Source: Actinopolyspora halophila DSM 43834 (GTDB taxonomy: Bacteria; Actinomycetota; Actinomycetes; Mycobacteriales; Pseudonocardiaceae). Taken from it: a stretch of 64,000 nucleotides of DNA. The position numbers and the translations under genes are program-made. This document shows, in pieces, positions 45,385-54,428 of this stretch. The stretch covers positions 2,459,276-2,523,275 of the forward strand of contig NZ_AQUI01000002.1 of assembly GCF_000371785.1 (NCBI RefSeq), read 5' to 3'. The notes beneath the pieces were generated by a model. The model was given only the letters and a program-made list of their open reading frames with translations, did no database searches and had not been told where the DNA came from. Positions within the stretch are counted from its first letter, which is position 1. Every line of letters begins with the position of its first letter.

Positions 45385-45486
45385 ACTGCGAAACCACCGC
45401 GGATGTCGGACGATGGTCCCGGCAGCCAGTCGTCCCGCCGGTTGGTCGGCGGCCGCGAGGGACGGCCAGCGAGGGAGGCCGAAAGC

Positions 45487-46479
45487 ATGCCGAGCACACC
45501 CACCGGTTTGCACCACGTGACGGCGATCGCCACGGACCCGCAGCGCAACGCGGATTTCTACCGCACGGCCCTCGGGCTCCGCTTGGTCAAGCGGACCGTC
45601 AACTTCGACGCCCCGGACACCTACCACCTGTACTTCGGGGGCGAATCGGGACAACCCGGCACGCTGATCACGTTCTTCCCCTGGCCGGGGGCGCCCAGTG
45701 GGCGTCGCGGAGCCGGGCAGACCACGGCGGTGGCCTTCTCGGTGCCGCAGAACTCGTTGGGGTGGTGGCACCGACACCTGGACGGGTTGGAGGTCAACGT
45801 AGGGACACCGGTCACCCGAGCCGACGAGGAAACGCTGCGGGTGGCCGATCCGGACGGCCTGCTGATCGAGCTGGTGGGCCATCCGATGGCCGATACGCGC
45901 GGACCTTGGGAGGAGGGCTCCATACCGCCCGAGTACGCGATCCGGGGGTTGCACTCCGTCACGGTCACCGAGATCGGGCACGAGCACACGGCCGAACTGT
46001 TGACCGAAACGCTCGGTTTCCGGCTCGTCGAGGAGTCGGGAGCCCGCTTCCGCTTCGCCACCGGGACCGAGGGGTCCGGGGCGCTGGTGGACGTGGTGTG
46101 CAGCCCGGAAGCCCCGCTGGGGATGGTCGCGGCCGGTACGGTGCACCACATCGCGTGGCGCACTCCCGACGAGTCCGAGCAGGTCGACTGGCGCAACACC
46201 CTGCTCGATCGGGGGCTGGACGTCACCCCCGTGCTGGACAGGCGCTACTTCCACTCGATCTACTTCCGCGAGCCGGGCGGGGTGCTGTTCGAGATCGCCA
46301 CCGATCCTCCCGGGTTCACGGTCGACGAACCGCTGATGGAGCTGGGCAGGGCGCTGAAACTGCCGCCGTGGCTGGAGCCGTCCCGCGCGGAGATCGAGCA
46401 GACCCTGCCCACCCTCAGGGTTCCCGGGCCGGAGGAGGAGATCACCTTCACCCCGCCGCCCACGGGAGAACCCTCGTGA
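45487..46479 (+). CDS. Ring-cleaving dioxygenase (two VOC domains)
   Basis: The 330-residue protein has tandem vicinal-oxygen-chelate domains like LinE/PcpA-type hydroquinone dioxygenases. Domain 1 begins GLHHVTAIATDPQRNADFYR, domain 2 begins GLHSVTVTEIGHEHTAELL. Expected metal ligands are His in LHHVT, His in VHHIAWR and Glu in VLFEIATDPPG. The reaction would be Fe(II)-dependent ring opening; no other aromatic catabolism gene is adjacent, so the substrate is open. GGGAGG precedes ATG 45487. The next gene (DUF5996) lies about 105 bases downstream. Confidence 0.83.
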   Translation: MPSTPTGLHHVTAIATDPQRNADFYRTALGLRLVKRTVNFDAPDTYHLYFGGESGQPGTLITFFPWPGAPSGRRGAGQTTAVAFSVPQNSLGWWHRHLDGLEVNVGTPVTRADEETLRVADPDGLLIELVGHPMADTRGPWEEGSIPPEYAIRGLHSVTVTEIGHEHTAELLTETLGFRLVEESGARFRFATGTEGSGALVDVVCSPEAPLGMVAAGTVHHIAWRTPDESEQVDWRNTLLDRGLDVTPVLDRRYFHSIYFREPGGVLFEIATDPPGFTVDEPLMELGRALKLPPWLEPSRAEIEQTLPTLRVPGPEEEITFTPPPTGEPS

Positions 46480-46586
46480 CGAGCTTTTCCGGGCCCGCGC
46501 CGGCCCGAGCGCCTGCCGCAGGTGAGCGGCGCAGCCGTTCGCAACCAGCCGATCGAACCGATCCGCTCTTGTCGGGGAGGTAGTCG

Positions 46587-47525
46587 ATGACCACCGAATC
46601 CGCACTCCGGGTCGAACAGTGGCCCGCTCTTCGGGTGTCCGACTGGGCGGACACCCGCGACACCCTGCACATGTGGTTGCAGCTGGTGGGCAAGATAAAA
46701 CTGGCCCTGAACCCGATGATCAACCACTGGTGGCAGGTTCCGCTGTACGTTTCGGCCCGCGGGCTGACCACAGCGGCCATGCCGCACAGCGGCCGGACGT
46801 TGGACATGGAGTTCGACTTCACCGACCACCGGTTGGTGATCCGTTCCAGCAGCGGGGAGCAGCGCGCGGTGAAGCTCGAACCGAAATCGGTGGCCGAGTT
46901 CCACCACGAGACGATGCGGCTGCTGGACCAGCTGGGGCTGCCGGTCACGATCCGGACCAAACCCACCGAGGTCACCAGGGCGATTCCGTTCGAGCAGGAC
47001 GAGGAACACTGCTGCTACGAACCCGAGCACGCCCGGTTGTTCTGGGAGCAGCTGCGCTGTGTCCAGCGGGCCTTCGAGGAGTTCCGCTCTGGGTTCATCG
47101 GCAAGGTCAGCCCGGTTCACCTGTTCTGGGGGGCGATGGATCTGGCCGTGACCCGCTTCTCCGGCAGAACCGCCCCGCGGCACCCCGGAGGCGCGCCCAA
47201 CTGCGGCGACTGGGTGATGGTCGAGGGGTACTCGCACGAGCTCAGCAGCTGCGGGTTCTGGCCGGGAGGCGGTGCCGAGGGCGCGTTCTACTCCTACGCC
47301 TATCCGCAGCCAGCGGGATTCGCCGAGTACCCGGTGCTTCCGGAGGCGGCGTACTTCGAGAACGGCGAGTTCCTGCTGCCGTACGACAGGGTGCGCCGGG
47401 CGCGGGACCCCGAGGCCGTGCTGCTCGGTTTTCTGCGGGCCACCTACGAGGCGGCTGCCGAGTGCGGGAACTGGGACCGCGCCGCGTTGGAGGACGATCC
47501 CACCCGGCGGGCGAGCCCGCGTTGA
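46587..47525 (+). CDS. DUF5996 family protein
   Basis: The 312-residue soluble protein opens with WPALRVSDWADTRDTLHMWL, a family hallmark, and has NHWWQVPLYVSARGLTT, FGRTAPRHPGGAPNCGD-like text (FSGRTAPRHPGGAP), SHELSSCGFWPGG and FYSYAYPQPAGF. It has many conserved Trp and His but the family has no assigned activity. GGGGAGG before ATG 46587 supports the start. A perfect hairpin begins right at its stop codon, so transcription ends here; it may share the message of the dioxygenase. Confidence 0.8.
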   Translation: MTTESALRVEQWPALRVSDWADTRDTLHMWLQLVGKIKLALNPMINHWWQVPLYVSARGLTTAAMPHSGRTLDMEFDFTDHRLVIRSSSGEQRAVKLEPKSVAEFHHETMRLLDQLGLPVTIRTKPTEVTRAIPFEQDEEHCCYEPEHARLFWEQLRCVQRAFEEFRSGFIGKVSPVHLFWGAMDLAVTRFSGRTAPRHPGGAPNCGDWVMVEGYSHELSSCGFWPGGGAEGAFYSYAYPQPAGFAEYPVLPEAAYFENGEFLLPYDRVRRARDPEAVLLGFLRATYEAAAECGNWDRAALEDDPTRRASPR

Positions 47526-47545
47526 ACACGGGCGTGTTCAACGCG
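47518..47545 (+). terminator. Hairpin overlapping the DUF5996 stop codon
   Basis: A perfect 13-bp stem (47518-47530 with 47533-47545, arms around GTTGAACACG/CGTGTTCAAC) contains the stop TGA and is followed by ACTCTTTC. The tight loop is two to four bases. Confidence 0.75.
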
Positions 47546-47738
47546 ACTCTTTCGGGAAGAGGAGTTCGGGGACTCGTCCGGATCCCGCGTTGTCCCGGAG
47601 CGCCGGGAGTCGAACGGATGGCAGGGGTCTCGGAGGTAGTGGCTGCCGCGCGGAAGCCGGAGTGATGCGAGAGGCGTTCCCGTGAGCGCGTCCGACTTCT
47701 CCTCGCGTGTTATCCGGCTTTCTTCCGCGCGGCTCGTT

Positions 47739-47843
47739 TCACTGTCTGCGTCGTCTTCGCCGGTCGATGTGGAGATCCCACGCCGTCCACAGGATTCCGA
47801 GAACGACGAAGCTGGACAGCAGAATCAACACGACACTTTCCAT
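47739..47843 (-). CDS. 34-aa single-pass membrane microprotein
   Basis: This short gene encodes MESVVLILLSSFVVLGILW followed by TAWDLHID and a tail of six or so arginines. It is one membrane helix with a strongly basic cytoplasmic end. GAGGAGGGG lies well placed before ATG 47843, which makes translation likely. Such microproteins often modulate a larger membrane complex, but no partner is evident. It lies between the DUF5996 terminator and the AT-rich region upstream of the murT locus. Confidence 0.6.
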   Translation of the reverse strand: MESVVLILLSSFVVLGILWTAWDLHIDRRRRRRQ

Positions 47844-48331
47844 TCCGATCCCCTCCTCGCAAGAGGGTGCGGTGAGCGGGCGAGGAAACCCTTGCCTTCG
47901 TTTTCCGCTTCCGGTGGCCGGACGTCTCAGCGTGTGGCAGCGGTGTCCGCACGTCAAGTGAGGTCCGGCGGCGGACTCGATCAAGCTCTTGACCACTGCA
48001 CCAAAGCTCTCACTGAGCGTGTTTGTCGTTTTACTCGAACGTGTGTTGACCTTCCGTGTCGCGTCGAGAACAACTGTAATTTACGGAATTGGGTGCGCAT
48101 TCGAGTGACGCACAGTGGTAAATAAGTTGAGGATCGTTCTTCCGGGCGACGTAAGCTTTTTTCGTGTTCGATTTCACATGACAGGCACTGCTTCCGGGTA
48201 GTCCTGTGGGGAAAGCGGGGGTGGCGATGCCGTGATCGGCATATCGTGATCCCGATGTGAAAATTTTACGTATTCGTTCGTGTCCGGCGAAAAAGCATCG
48301 CATCCATTACACTGAAACGACGCGAGGAATC
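47844..48331. promoter_or_regulatory. AT-rich intergenic region with nested inverted repeats
   Basis: About 490 bases lack a convincing gene and are less GC-rich than the surroundings. An outer pair ATTTAC/GTAAAT (near 48080 and 48119) encloses GTGCG/CGCAC, which could form an RNA structure or operator. TTGACC near 48049 is a possible -35. It precedes the divergent microprotein and the small gene at 48332. Confidence 0.35.
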
Positions 48332-48568
48332 ATGGTCGCCGAACAATTGATCTCCGTTGTCGACACAGCGCAACTGATCACCACGCCGAGGGAATGGGTC
48401 GGAACGGCCGCCGTCGCGGCCGGCGCGACGCTGGCGGGAGTTCTGGGAGCGCGGCGCCTGCTGATCCGGTCAGCGGCGAACCGTTCCGAGGGGGAAGGCC
48501 CGGGGAAAACCTCGGGGCAGTCGCCGCCCGACTCGTTCCGGGAGATAGCACGACGCCCGCTTCGCTGA
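48332..48568 (+). CDS. Hypothetical 78-aa protein with one membrane helix
   Basis: I do not recognise this small protein. The N-terminal 25 residues (MVAEQLISVVDTAQLITTPR) look amphipathic; WVGTAAVAAGATLAGVLGAR is a probable membrane helix; the rest is a polar, Ser/Pro-rich tail. GCGAGGAAT before ATG 48332 fits a ribosome site. It ends 15 bases before murT on the same strand, so it may be co-transcribed. Confidence 0.55.
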   Translation: MVAEQLISVVDTAQLITTPREWVGTAAVAAGATLAGVLGARRLLIRSAANRSEGEGPGKTSGQSPPDSFREIARRPLR

Positions 48569-48583
48569 GGAAAGGAACGGACG

Positions 48584-49945
48584 ATGACGGACACGACCCG
48601 GCAGGGTGCGCGCGGGGGCCGGCACCACGGTGACGAGTCGTGTTCACGGCCCTCCGGACAACGTTGGCGAATCGTGTCACCACGTGGCCCGGAAACCGGC
48701 CGGTCCACGTTCCACCGGCTGCGTACCGGCCTGGCCCTGTTCGCGGGCAGGCTGGCCACGAACACCTCCAAACGACTGGGTCTGGGCAGCGGCGGCATCA
48801 TCGGCGGCAGGGTGGCCCTGGCGCTGCAGCCGGATTTACTGGGCGAACTCGTCTCCGACAAACGCGTCGTGGTGATCACCGGGACCAACGGGAAGACGAC
48901 GACCACGCACATGGTGGCCGAGACGCTGCGCGCGGCGGGGGAGGCGGTCAGCAACGCCACGGGGGCCAACATGCCCGACGGCCACGTGGCGGCGTTGATG
49001 ACGCGCCCCCGCGCGGACTTCGCGGCCCTGGAGGTCGACGAGCTGCACCTGGCCCGGCTGACCGAAAGGTTCCAGCCCGCGGTGCTGCTGCTGTTGAACC
49101 TCAGCAGGGACCAGCTCGATCGGGTGGGCGAGATACGCAGCGTCGAGGCCAGCATTCGGCAGGCACTGACGAAATCCCCCGGAACCCGGGTGATCGCCAA
49201 CGCCGACGACCCGAACATCGTCTCCGCGGCTTTCGACCATCCGGACGTCGTCTGGGTCTCCGGGGGGTGTCGCTGGAAGCACGACGCGCTCAACTGTCCC
49301 CGCTGCGGGGCCTTCCTCGAGGAGGTCGACGGCGAGTGGAAGTGCGTGTGCGGGCTGCGTCGCCCCCGGCCCGACTGGACGGTGGACGAGACGGGGCTGA
49401 TCGCCCCGGACGGGACTCACGAGGAGCTCTCCCTGCCGCTTCCCGGCCAGATAAACCGGGTCAACGCCACCTTCGCGCTGGCGGCGAGCACGGCTCTCGA
49501 CGTCGCGCCCCGAGCGGCGCTGGAACGCGTCCGCTCCGTGCAGGAGGCCAACGGTCGCTACGAGCACACGGTGCTCGCCGGACACACGGTTCGGCTGCTG
49601 CTGGCGAAGAACCCGGCCAGCTGGCTCGAGATGCTCGACCTCGTCGCGGACAACACCCGTCCACTGGTGCTGGTCGTCAACAGCAGGGAAGCCGACGGGC
49701 ACGACGTCTCCTGGCTGTGGGACATCGACTTCGAACGACTGGCCGGGCGGACCGTTCTCGTCACCGGGGAACGCGCGCTGGATCTCGCCGTGCGGCTGCG
49801 CTACGCCGAGGTGCCGTGCGAGATCACCCCCGACGTGCAGCAGGCGTTGCACAGCGCACCGATCACCGGGTCGGACCAGCCCGCCGAGGTCATCGCCAAC
49901 TACACCGCGTTCCGTGACCTGTTCGTGAAAAGGCAGCGCCGATGA
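48584..49945 (+). CDS. murT: Lipid II isoglutaminyl synthase, glutamate ligase subunit MurT
   Basis: The 453-residue Mur-ligase-like protein, with GatD, amidates the D-Glu carboxyl of lipid II stem peptides. ITGTNGKTTTTHMVAETLR is the ATP loop, CPRCGAFLEEVDGEWKCVCG (about residues 238-257) is the four-Cys zinc ribbon unique to MurT, and the C-terminal DUF1727 domain (NPASWLEMLDLV, VVNSREADGHDVSWLWDID) includes the GatD-binding face. GGAAAGG precedes ATG 48584; the first 40 residues are polar and not conserved, so a later start is possible. Its stop overlaps the gatD start. Confidence 0.95.
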   Translation: MTDTTRQGARGGRHHGDESCSRPSGQRWRIVSPRGPETGRSTFHRLRTGLALFAGRLATNTSKRLGLGSGGIIGGRVALALQPDLLGELVSDKRVVVITGTNGKTTTTHMVAETLRAAGEAVSNATGANMPDGHVAALMTRPRADFAALEVDELHLARLTERFQPAVLLLLNLSRDQLDRVGEIRSVEASIRQALTKSPGTRVIANADDPNIVSAAFDHPDVVWVSGGCRWKHDALNCPRCGAFLEEVDGEWKCVCGLRRPRPDWTVDETGLIAPDGTHEELSLPLPGQINRVNATFALAASTALDVAPRAALERVRSVQEANGRYEHTVLAGHTVRLLLAKNPASWLEMLDLVADNTRPLVLVVNSREADGHDVSWLWDIDFERLAGRTVLVTGERALDLAVRLRYAEVPCEITPDVQQALHSAPITGSDQPAEVIANYTAFRDLFVKRQRR

Positions 49946-50673
49946 CCGAAGTGCCACCAACCGACGAGTCGACAGTCCGCATCGCGCTCGTGGTGCCCGA
50001 TCTGCTCGGCACCTACGGGGACAGGGGCAACGCCCTCGTGCTCGCGCAGCGGCTGCGCTGGCGCGGCTACCGCGCGGAGATCGTGACCGTGCTCTCCTCG
50101 GCGGAGTCCCTGCCCGACTCCTGCGACATCTACCTGCTCGGCGGGGGAGAGGACGTCGCGCAACAGGCCGCCGTCAGCTTCCTGAACCGGGGAAACGGCT
50201 TGCGGCGTGCCGTCGACTCGGGGGCCGCCGTGCTGGGGGTGTGCGGCGGGCTGCAGGTGCTGGGAACCAGGTTCACCACTGGGGACGGGAAGAGTCACGC
50301 GGGACTCGGCCTCGTCGACATCGAAACCCGACCGGGCGCGGACAGGGCGATCGGCGAGTTGGGAACTCGTTCCGAGCTGCCCGGGATCGGAGTGCTCACG
50401 GGTTTCGAGAACCACCTGGGGCGCAGCGAAGTGGGCGACGACGCCCGGCCGCTGGGCCGGGTGCTGCACGGCACCGGCAACGGCGCCGACGGTGTGGAGG
50501 GTGGAGTCACCGGCAGGGTGGTGTGCACCTACCTGCACGGGCCGGTGCTGGCACGGAATCCCGCCCTGGCGGATGCCGTGCTCTCCTGGGCCGTGGGCAC
50601 CCCGCTGGGCGAGCTTCCGGAATTTCCCGAACTCGAACAGCTGCGTGCGGAACGGACGCGGGTCCGGGGGTGA
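49942..50673 (+). CDS. gatD: Lipid II isoglutaminyl synthase, glutamine amidotransferase subunit GatD
   Basis: The 243-residue class I glutamine amidotransferase domain supplies ammonia to MurT. VPDLLGTYGDRGNALVL is the family start, GVCGGLQVLG holds the catalytic Cys (near residue 94), and CTYLHGPVLARNP carries the catalytic His. ATG 49942 forms ATGA with the murT stop, keeping subunits in step. Amidated peptidoglycan is needed for cross-linking in Gram-positive bacteria, so the pair is normally essential. Confidence 0.95.
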   Translation: MTEVPPTDESTVRIALVVPDLLGTYGDRGNALVLAQRLRWRGYRAEIVTVLSSAESLPDSCDIYLLGGGEDVAQQAAVSFLNRGNGLRRAVDSGAAVLGVCGGLQVLGTRFTTGDGKSHAGLGLVDIETRPGADRAIGELGTRSELPGIGVLTGFENHLGRSEVGDDARPLGRVLHGTGNGADGVEGGVTGRVVCTYLHGPVLARNPALADAVLSWAVGTPLGELPEFPELEQLRAERTRVRG

Positions 50674-50784
50674 CCCCGATGCGTTTCCGCGCCCCGCGTG
50701 GTCGGTGCGGTGCGGTTCGCGCCCTGGACGAGGCGTGGATCCGCCCGTGCTGCGGTCAACGGGTCGGGGAGCCGACTCGCACCG

Positions 50785-52425
50785 TCACGTCCCGCGGAGT
50801 CGCTCCAGCACCCGCCGAAGGCGGGTCCGGACCATCGCCATCTCGGGAATCGGTAGCAGCAGCATCAGGCCGAAACCGATGCCGAGCACCAGCGCGGCGC
50901 GGATCGTGAGATCGCCCCAGGCCCCGGCGATCTCGCCGAGCCCGGCCAACACGCCCGCCGCGGGACGGAGAGCCAGGGCAGCGCCGAGGCATCCCGCCGC
51001 CGTGGCCAACAGCGCCCACCCGACCCCGACGAGGGTCTCGCGAGTCCGCGCGCTGCCCAGCCGCACGTGCAACCAGATCTGCCCCACCACGGCGCCGACG
51101 AAAAAGCTCAACGACATGGCCAGCGTTACCCCGATGACCAGGTCCCGGGGGTCGAGCACCATCAGCAGCGCGTAGCACAGGACGGCGCGGAAGGCGACCA
51201 TGCCCACGTTGATCAGCATCGGGGTGCGGGCGTCCTTCATCGCGTAGAAAGCCCGCAGCTGCAGCATGGTGATCGCGAAGGGCACGATGCCGGCCGCGGC
51301 CACTCCCAGGGTCACCCCCAGCCTGTCGGCGGCCCCGACGGTCCCCTGGCCGAGCGAGAAGAAGGCCACGCCGATGGCCGATCCCCCGGTGAGCATGAGC
51401 GCGCTCACCGGCATCAGCAGCATCGCGCTCAACCGCGCCCCCAGGCCGACGTCGCGGACGAAGGACTCGGTGTCGCCCTGATCGGCGGACCTGCTGATCC
51501 TGGGCATGAGCGCCTGCAGCAGGGAAACGCCCAGCACCCCGTAGGGGACCTGCGAGAGCAGCCACGCGTAGTGGAAGGTCGCCACGCTGCCCGGGGTGCC
51601 CTGCCCCGCGACCCGGATGGTCACGATCATGCCGATCTGGCTGATCAGCGTGTAGAGCACCACCCAACCCGCGAGGGCACCGAACTCGGACAGCCGCCGG
51701 TCCCAGCCCCAGCGCCAGCGGAAGCGGAAACCGGTGCGGCGCAGCGACAGCATCATGACCGCGCTCTGCGCGGCGATACCGAGCATCGTTCCCAGCCCGA
51801 GCACGAGAAGTTTCGGCTGGCTCATGCGCACCGGGTCCAGCGTGATCTGCCCCGGAACAGCGGTGTACAGCAGCACCGCGGTCGTGATGACCACGTTGTT
51901 CATGACCGGTGCCCAGGCGGGCGGTCCGAAGACCTGGCGGACGTTGAGGATCGCCATCAGCATGGCCGACATCCCGTAGAAGACGATGCCGGGAAGCAGC
52001 AGAAAGGCGAACGCGGTGGTCAGCTCGCGGTTGGCCCTGGTGTGCGGACCGAGGTAGAGCTCGGTGAGCAGCGGAGCGGCGAGCACGGCCAACACCGTCG
52101 CGATCCCCAGCAGCACCACACCCATGGTGATCATCCACTGGGCGTAGGCTTCCCCCTCCTCCTCGCTGTTGCGCCGCGCGCTGACGAGCAGGGGAACCGC
52201 CACACTGGTGAGCACCCCACCGAGCAGCAGCTCGTTGACCACGGTCGGCAGCGTGTTGGCCACGGTGTATGAGTCGTTGACCACTCCCAGCCCCAGCACC
52301 CACACCAGCAGCAGTTTCGCGAACAGCCCGCTGATCCTGCTCACCATCGTGGCCAGGGCCATGGCGCCACTGGCCCTGCTCAGCGAGGTCGTTCGCCCGC
52401 GCGGTGGATCCCGTTGCTCGACCAC
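50785..52425 (-). CDS. murJ: MurJ/MviN-family lipid II flippase
   Basis: The 546-residue polytopic protein of the MVF/MATE fold has about 14 helices. ALATMVSRISGLFAKLLLVW opens helix 1, and NTLPTVVNELLLGGVLTSVA is the hallmark of MurJ-like flippases that move lipid II across the membrane. Later signatures are QVPYGVLGVSLLQALMPRIS and RAFYAMKDARTPMLI. The start is GTG 52425 after GGGAGG. It lacks the pseudokinase tail of the main mycobacterial MurJ, so it may be a second flippase. It is convergent with gatD, whose product acts on the same substrate. Confidence 0.87.
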   Translation of the reverse strand: MVEQRDPPRGRTTSLSRASGAMALATMVSRISGLFAKLLLVWVLGLGVVNDSYTVANTLPTVVNELLLGGVLTSVAVPLLVSARRNSEEEGEAYAQWMITMGVVLLGIATVLAVLAAPLLTELYLGPHTRANRELTTAFAFLLLPGIVFYGMSAMLMAILNVRQVFGPPAWAPVMNNVVITTAVLLYTAVPGQITLDPVRMSQPKLLVLGLGTMLGIAAQSAVMMLSLRRTGFRFRWRWGWDRRLSEFGALAGWVVLYTLISQIGMIVTIRVAGQGTPGSVATFHYAWLLSQVPYGVLGVSLLQALMPRISRSADQGDTESFVRDVGLGARLSAMLLMPVSALMLTGGSAIGVAFFSLGQGTVGAADRLGVTLGVAAAGIVPFAITMLQLRAFYAMKDARTPMLINVGMVAFRAVLCYALLMVLDPRDLVIGVTLAMSLSFFVGAVVGQIWLHVRLGSARTRETLVGVGWALLATAAGCLGAALALRPAAGVLAGLGEIAGAWGDLTIRAALVLGIGFGLMLLLPIPEMAMVRTRLRRVLERLRGT

Positions 52426-52620
52426 GGACCTCCCGTCCGATGTGTGGTGCGACCGATGAGTGAGTCCGGTGGTTCGACGGTAACGAAACACCGGGGAGGA
52501 CGCGTTCTCGAAAAGTTCCCACCGAATCGTTCGCGGGGCGCGAGAACGGCAGTGCGAGCCGCTCGCGCCGGGCGCATACTCGGATCCTGCACTGTCGTCG
52601 CAGCGCACGCGGGAGATGTG

Positions 52621-53016
52621 ATGGGCGGTTTCGGAACTGCCTCCGGCGGGTTGCCGACCGAGGTGCTGATACTCGATCGTTGGCGACACGCCGGTGTGGA
52701 CTGCGCCGTGGGAGAGCTGCGTGGGCTGCTGTACGGCTTCGCGCTGCTGCCCGGGACGCGAAGTGGGTGGAGCCGCTACCGGGCCACGGGCAGGGGTTTG
52801 CGCGGAGCCGGTGAACAGCTGCGTCCGGAGAGGGTGGGGGACTGGGTCGTTCTGGAGTTCGGTGCGCTGGAACGGTTCTGGTCCCAGGAGGTGCGTGCCC
52901 GGTTCACCACCGTCACGGGTGAGCTGTCCTGCTGGGACCGGTGGGGGTGGGGATGGGCGCTGCGGCGCGGCTACGACGGGGTCAACGACTTCGTCGACGT
53001 TCAGCGCGAACGGTGA
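52621..53016 (+). CDS. Hypothetical 131-aa protein
   Basis: I do not recognise this small soluble protein. It has a Gly/Leu-rich N-terminus (LRGLLYGFALLPGTRSGWSR) and a Trp-rich C-terminal part (WDRWGWGWALRRGYDGVNDF). The single Cys pair is not in a metal pattern. GGGAG lies six bases before ATG 52621. It is divergent from murJ (about 195 bases between starts) and is followed by a strong terminator shared with the acyl-CoA dehydrogenase gene. Confidence 0.6.
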   Translation: MGGFGTASGGLPTEVLILDRWRHAGVDCAVGELRGLLYGFALLPGTRSGWSRYRATGRGLRGAGEQLRPERVGDWVVLEFGALERFWSQEVRARFTTVTGELSCWDRWGWGWALRRGYDGVNDFVDVQRER

Positions 53017-53063
53017 GGTCGAGCTCGGAGGCGCTCGGCAGGAGCGGTTGCCGCTTCCGGGAG

Positions 53064-53100
53064 CCGGGAGGGGCCGCCGCTTTCGCCCAGGGCCCCTCCC
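53064..53100. terminator. Bidirectional terminator
   Basis: An 11-bp perfect stem CGGGAGGGGCC / GGCCCCTCCCG (53064-53074 with 53090-53100) with a 15-base loop lies between convergent genes. It suits both directions. Confidence 0.75.
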
Positions 53101-53113
53101 GACTCCGCCGGTC

Positions 53114-54268
53114 TCATTTGAGCAGGGAGCGGGCCATGACCATGCGCTGGATCTGGTTGGTTCCCTCGTAGATCTGGGTGATCTTGGCGTCCCGCATCAT
53201 CCGTTCCACGGGGAAGTCGCGGGTGTAGCCCGCGCCGCCGAACAGCTGCACGGCGTTGGTGGTGACCTCCATGGCCACGTCCGAGGCGTAGCACTTGGCC
53301 GCGGCCGAGATGAAGCCCAGGTTGCCCTCCTCGCGTTCGGCACGTGCCGCGGACACGTAGATCATGTGCCGCGCCGCCTCGATCTTCATCGCCATGTCGG
53401 CGAGCATGAACTGCACGCCCTGGAAATCGGCGACCGCCTGGCCGAACTGCTTGCGTTCCTTGACGTAGCTCACCGCGGAGTCGAGCGCTCCCTGGGCGAT
53501 GCCCAGGGCTTGGGCTCCGATGGTGGGGCGAGTGTGATCGAGCGTGCGCAGGGCCGTCTTGAAGCCCGTCCCCGGCTCGCCGATGATCCGGTCGGCGGGA
53601 ATGGTGCAGTCGTTGAAGTGGATCTCGGCCGTGGGAGAGCCCTTGATGCCGAGCTTCTTCTCCTTGCCGCCGACCTCGAAGCCCGGGTCGTCGGCGTGCA
53701 CCACGAACGCGCTGATCCCGTTGGGGCCCTTGTCGGGATCGGTCACGGCCATGACCGTGTACCAGCTGGACTCGCCGCCGTTGGTGATCCAGCACTTGGT
53801 TCCGTTGAGCACCCACGTGTCGCCGTCGCGATGTGCCCTGGTCTTCATCGAGGCCGCGTCCGAGCCGGCCTCGCGTTCCGACAGCGCGTAGGAGGCCGTG
53901 CACTCCCCGGCCGCGATGGAGGGCAGCACCTTGTTCTTCAGGTCCTCAGAGGCGGACAGCAGGATCGGGACCGTGCCGAGTTTGTTCACCGCGGGGATCA
54001 GCGAGGAGGAGGCGCACACCCGTGCCACTTCCTCGATGACGATGCACGTGGCGACCGAGTCGGCCCCTTGTCCGCCGTAGGCCTCCGGCACGTGCACTCC
54101 CGCGAAACCGGACTTCGCCAGGGCCTCGAACGATTCTCGTGGGTAGCGTTCCTGCTCGTCGTACTCGGCCGCGTAAGGTGCGATCTCCTTTTCCGCGAGG
54201 GAACGCACGGCGTCCCGGAGAGCTTCGTGCTCGTCGGAGAGTTGGTAGGTGTCGAAGCTCGAGTCCAC
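53114..54268 (-). CDS. Acyl-CoA dehydrogenase
   Basis: The 384-residue flavoenzyme performs the first step of beta-oxidation or of branched-chain acyl-CoA breakdown. The N-terminal ALRDAVRSLAEKEIAPYAAE, ECTASYALSEREAGSDAASM (flavin-contact region), CWITNGGESSWYTVMAV, and C-terminal YEGTNQIQRMVMAR with the catalytic Glu are all present. GGAGGAAT precedes GTG 54268. It is most like short-chain or FadE25-type enzymes; chain length is not decidable here. A divergent TetR gene and a palindrome between the two suggest substrate-induced control. Confidence 0.92.
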   Translation of the reverse strand: MDSSFDTYQLSDEHEALRDAVRSLAEKEIAPYAAEYDEQERYPRESFEALAKSGFAGVHVPEAYGGQGADSVATCIVIEEVARVCASSSLIPAVNKLGTVPILLSASEDLKNKVLPSIAAGECTASYALSEREAGSDAASMKTRAHRDGDTWVLNGTKCWITNGGESSWYTVMAVTDPDKGPNGISAFVVHADDPGFEVGGKEKKLGIKGSPTAEIHFNDCTIPADRIIGEPGTGFKTALRTLDHTRPTIGAQALGIAQGALDSAVSYVKERKQFGQAVADFQGVQFMLADMAMKIEAARHMIYVSAARAEREEGNLGFISAAAKCYASDVAMEVTTNAVQLFGGAGYTRDFPVERMMRDAKITQIYEGTNQIQRMVMARSLLK

Positions 54269-54376
54269 GAGATTCCTCCTCCAGTCACGGAGTGGTTCGC
54301 GGGGGCGGCGGGCCCCGCGGGTCGGTTGCCGGACGCGCCTTTGGCATTCGGTGCCATTTTGCGCGATATGAGGTGA

Positions 54377-54403
54377 TGCTAACGGCACTGCGTGCCATCA
54401 GCA
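54377..54403. promoter_or_regulatory. Operator-like palindrome between acyl-CoA dehydrogenase and tetR
   Basis: TGCTAACGGCAC-TGC-GTGCCATCAGCA has 12-base half-sites that match at 10 of 12 positions around a 3-base centre. It lies 26-50 bases upstream of the TetR start, so the protein likely represses itself and the dehydrogenase from here. Confidence 0.65.
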
Positions 54404-54428
54404 ATCGTGGCCTGTTACATTGCGGGTC

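Noticed and set aside
48060-48125. Riboswitch upstream of the murT locus
   Set aside because: Nested inverted repeats exist, but I could not match any known riboswitch core, so only a structured spacer is claimed.
48031-48303. Possible 90-aa minus-strand gene in the AT-rich spacer
   Set aside because: No ribosome site, mixed composition and no recognisable pattern; the region looks regulatory.
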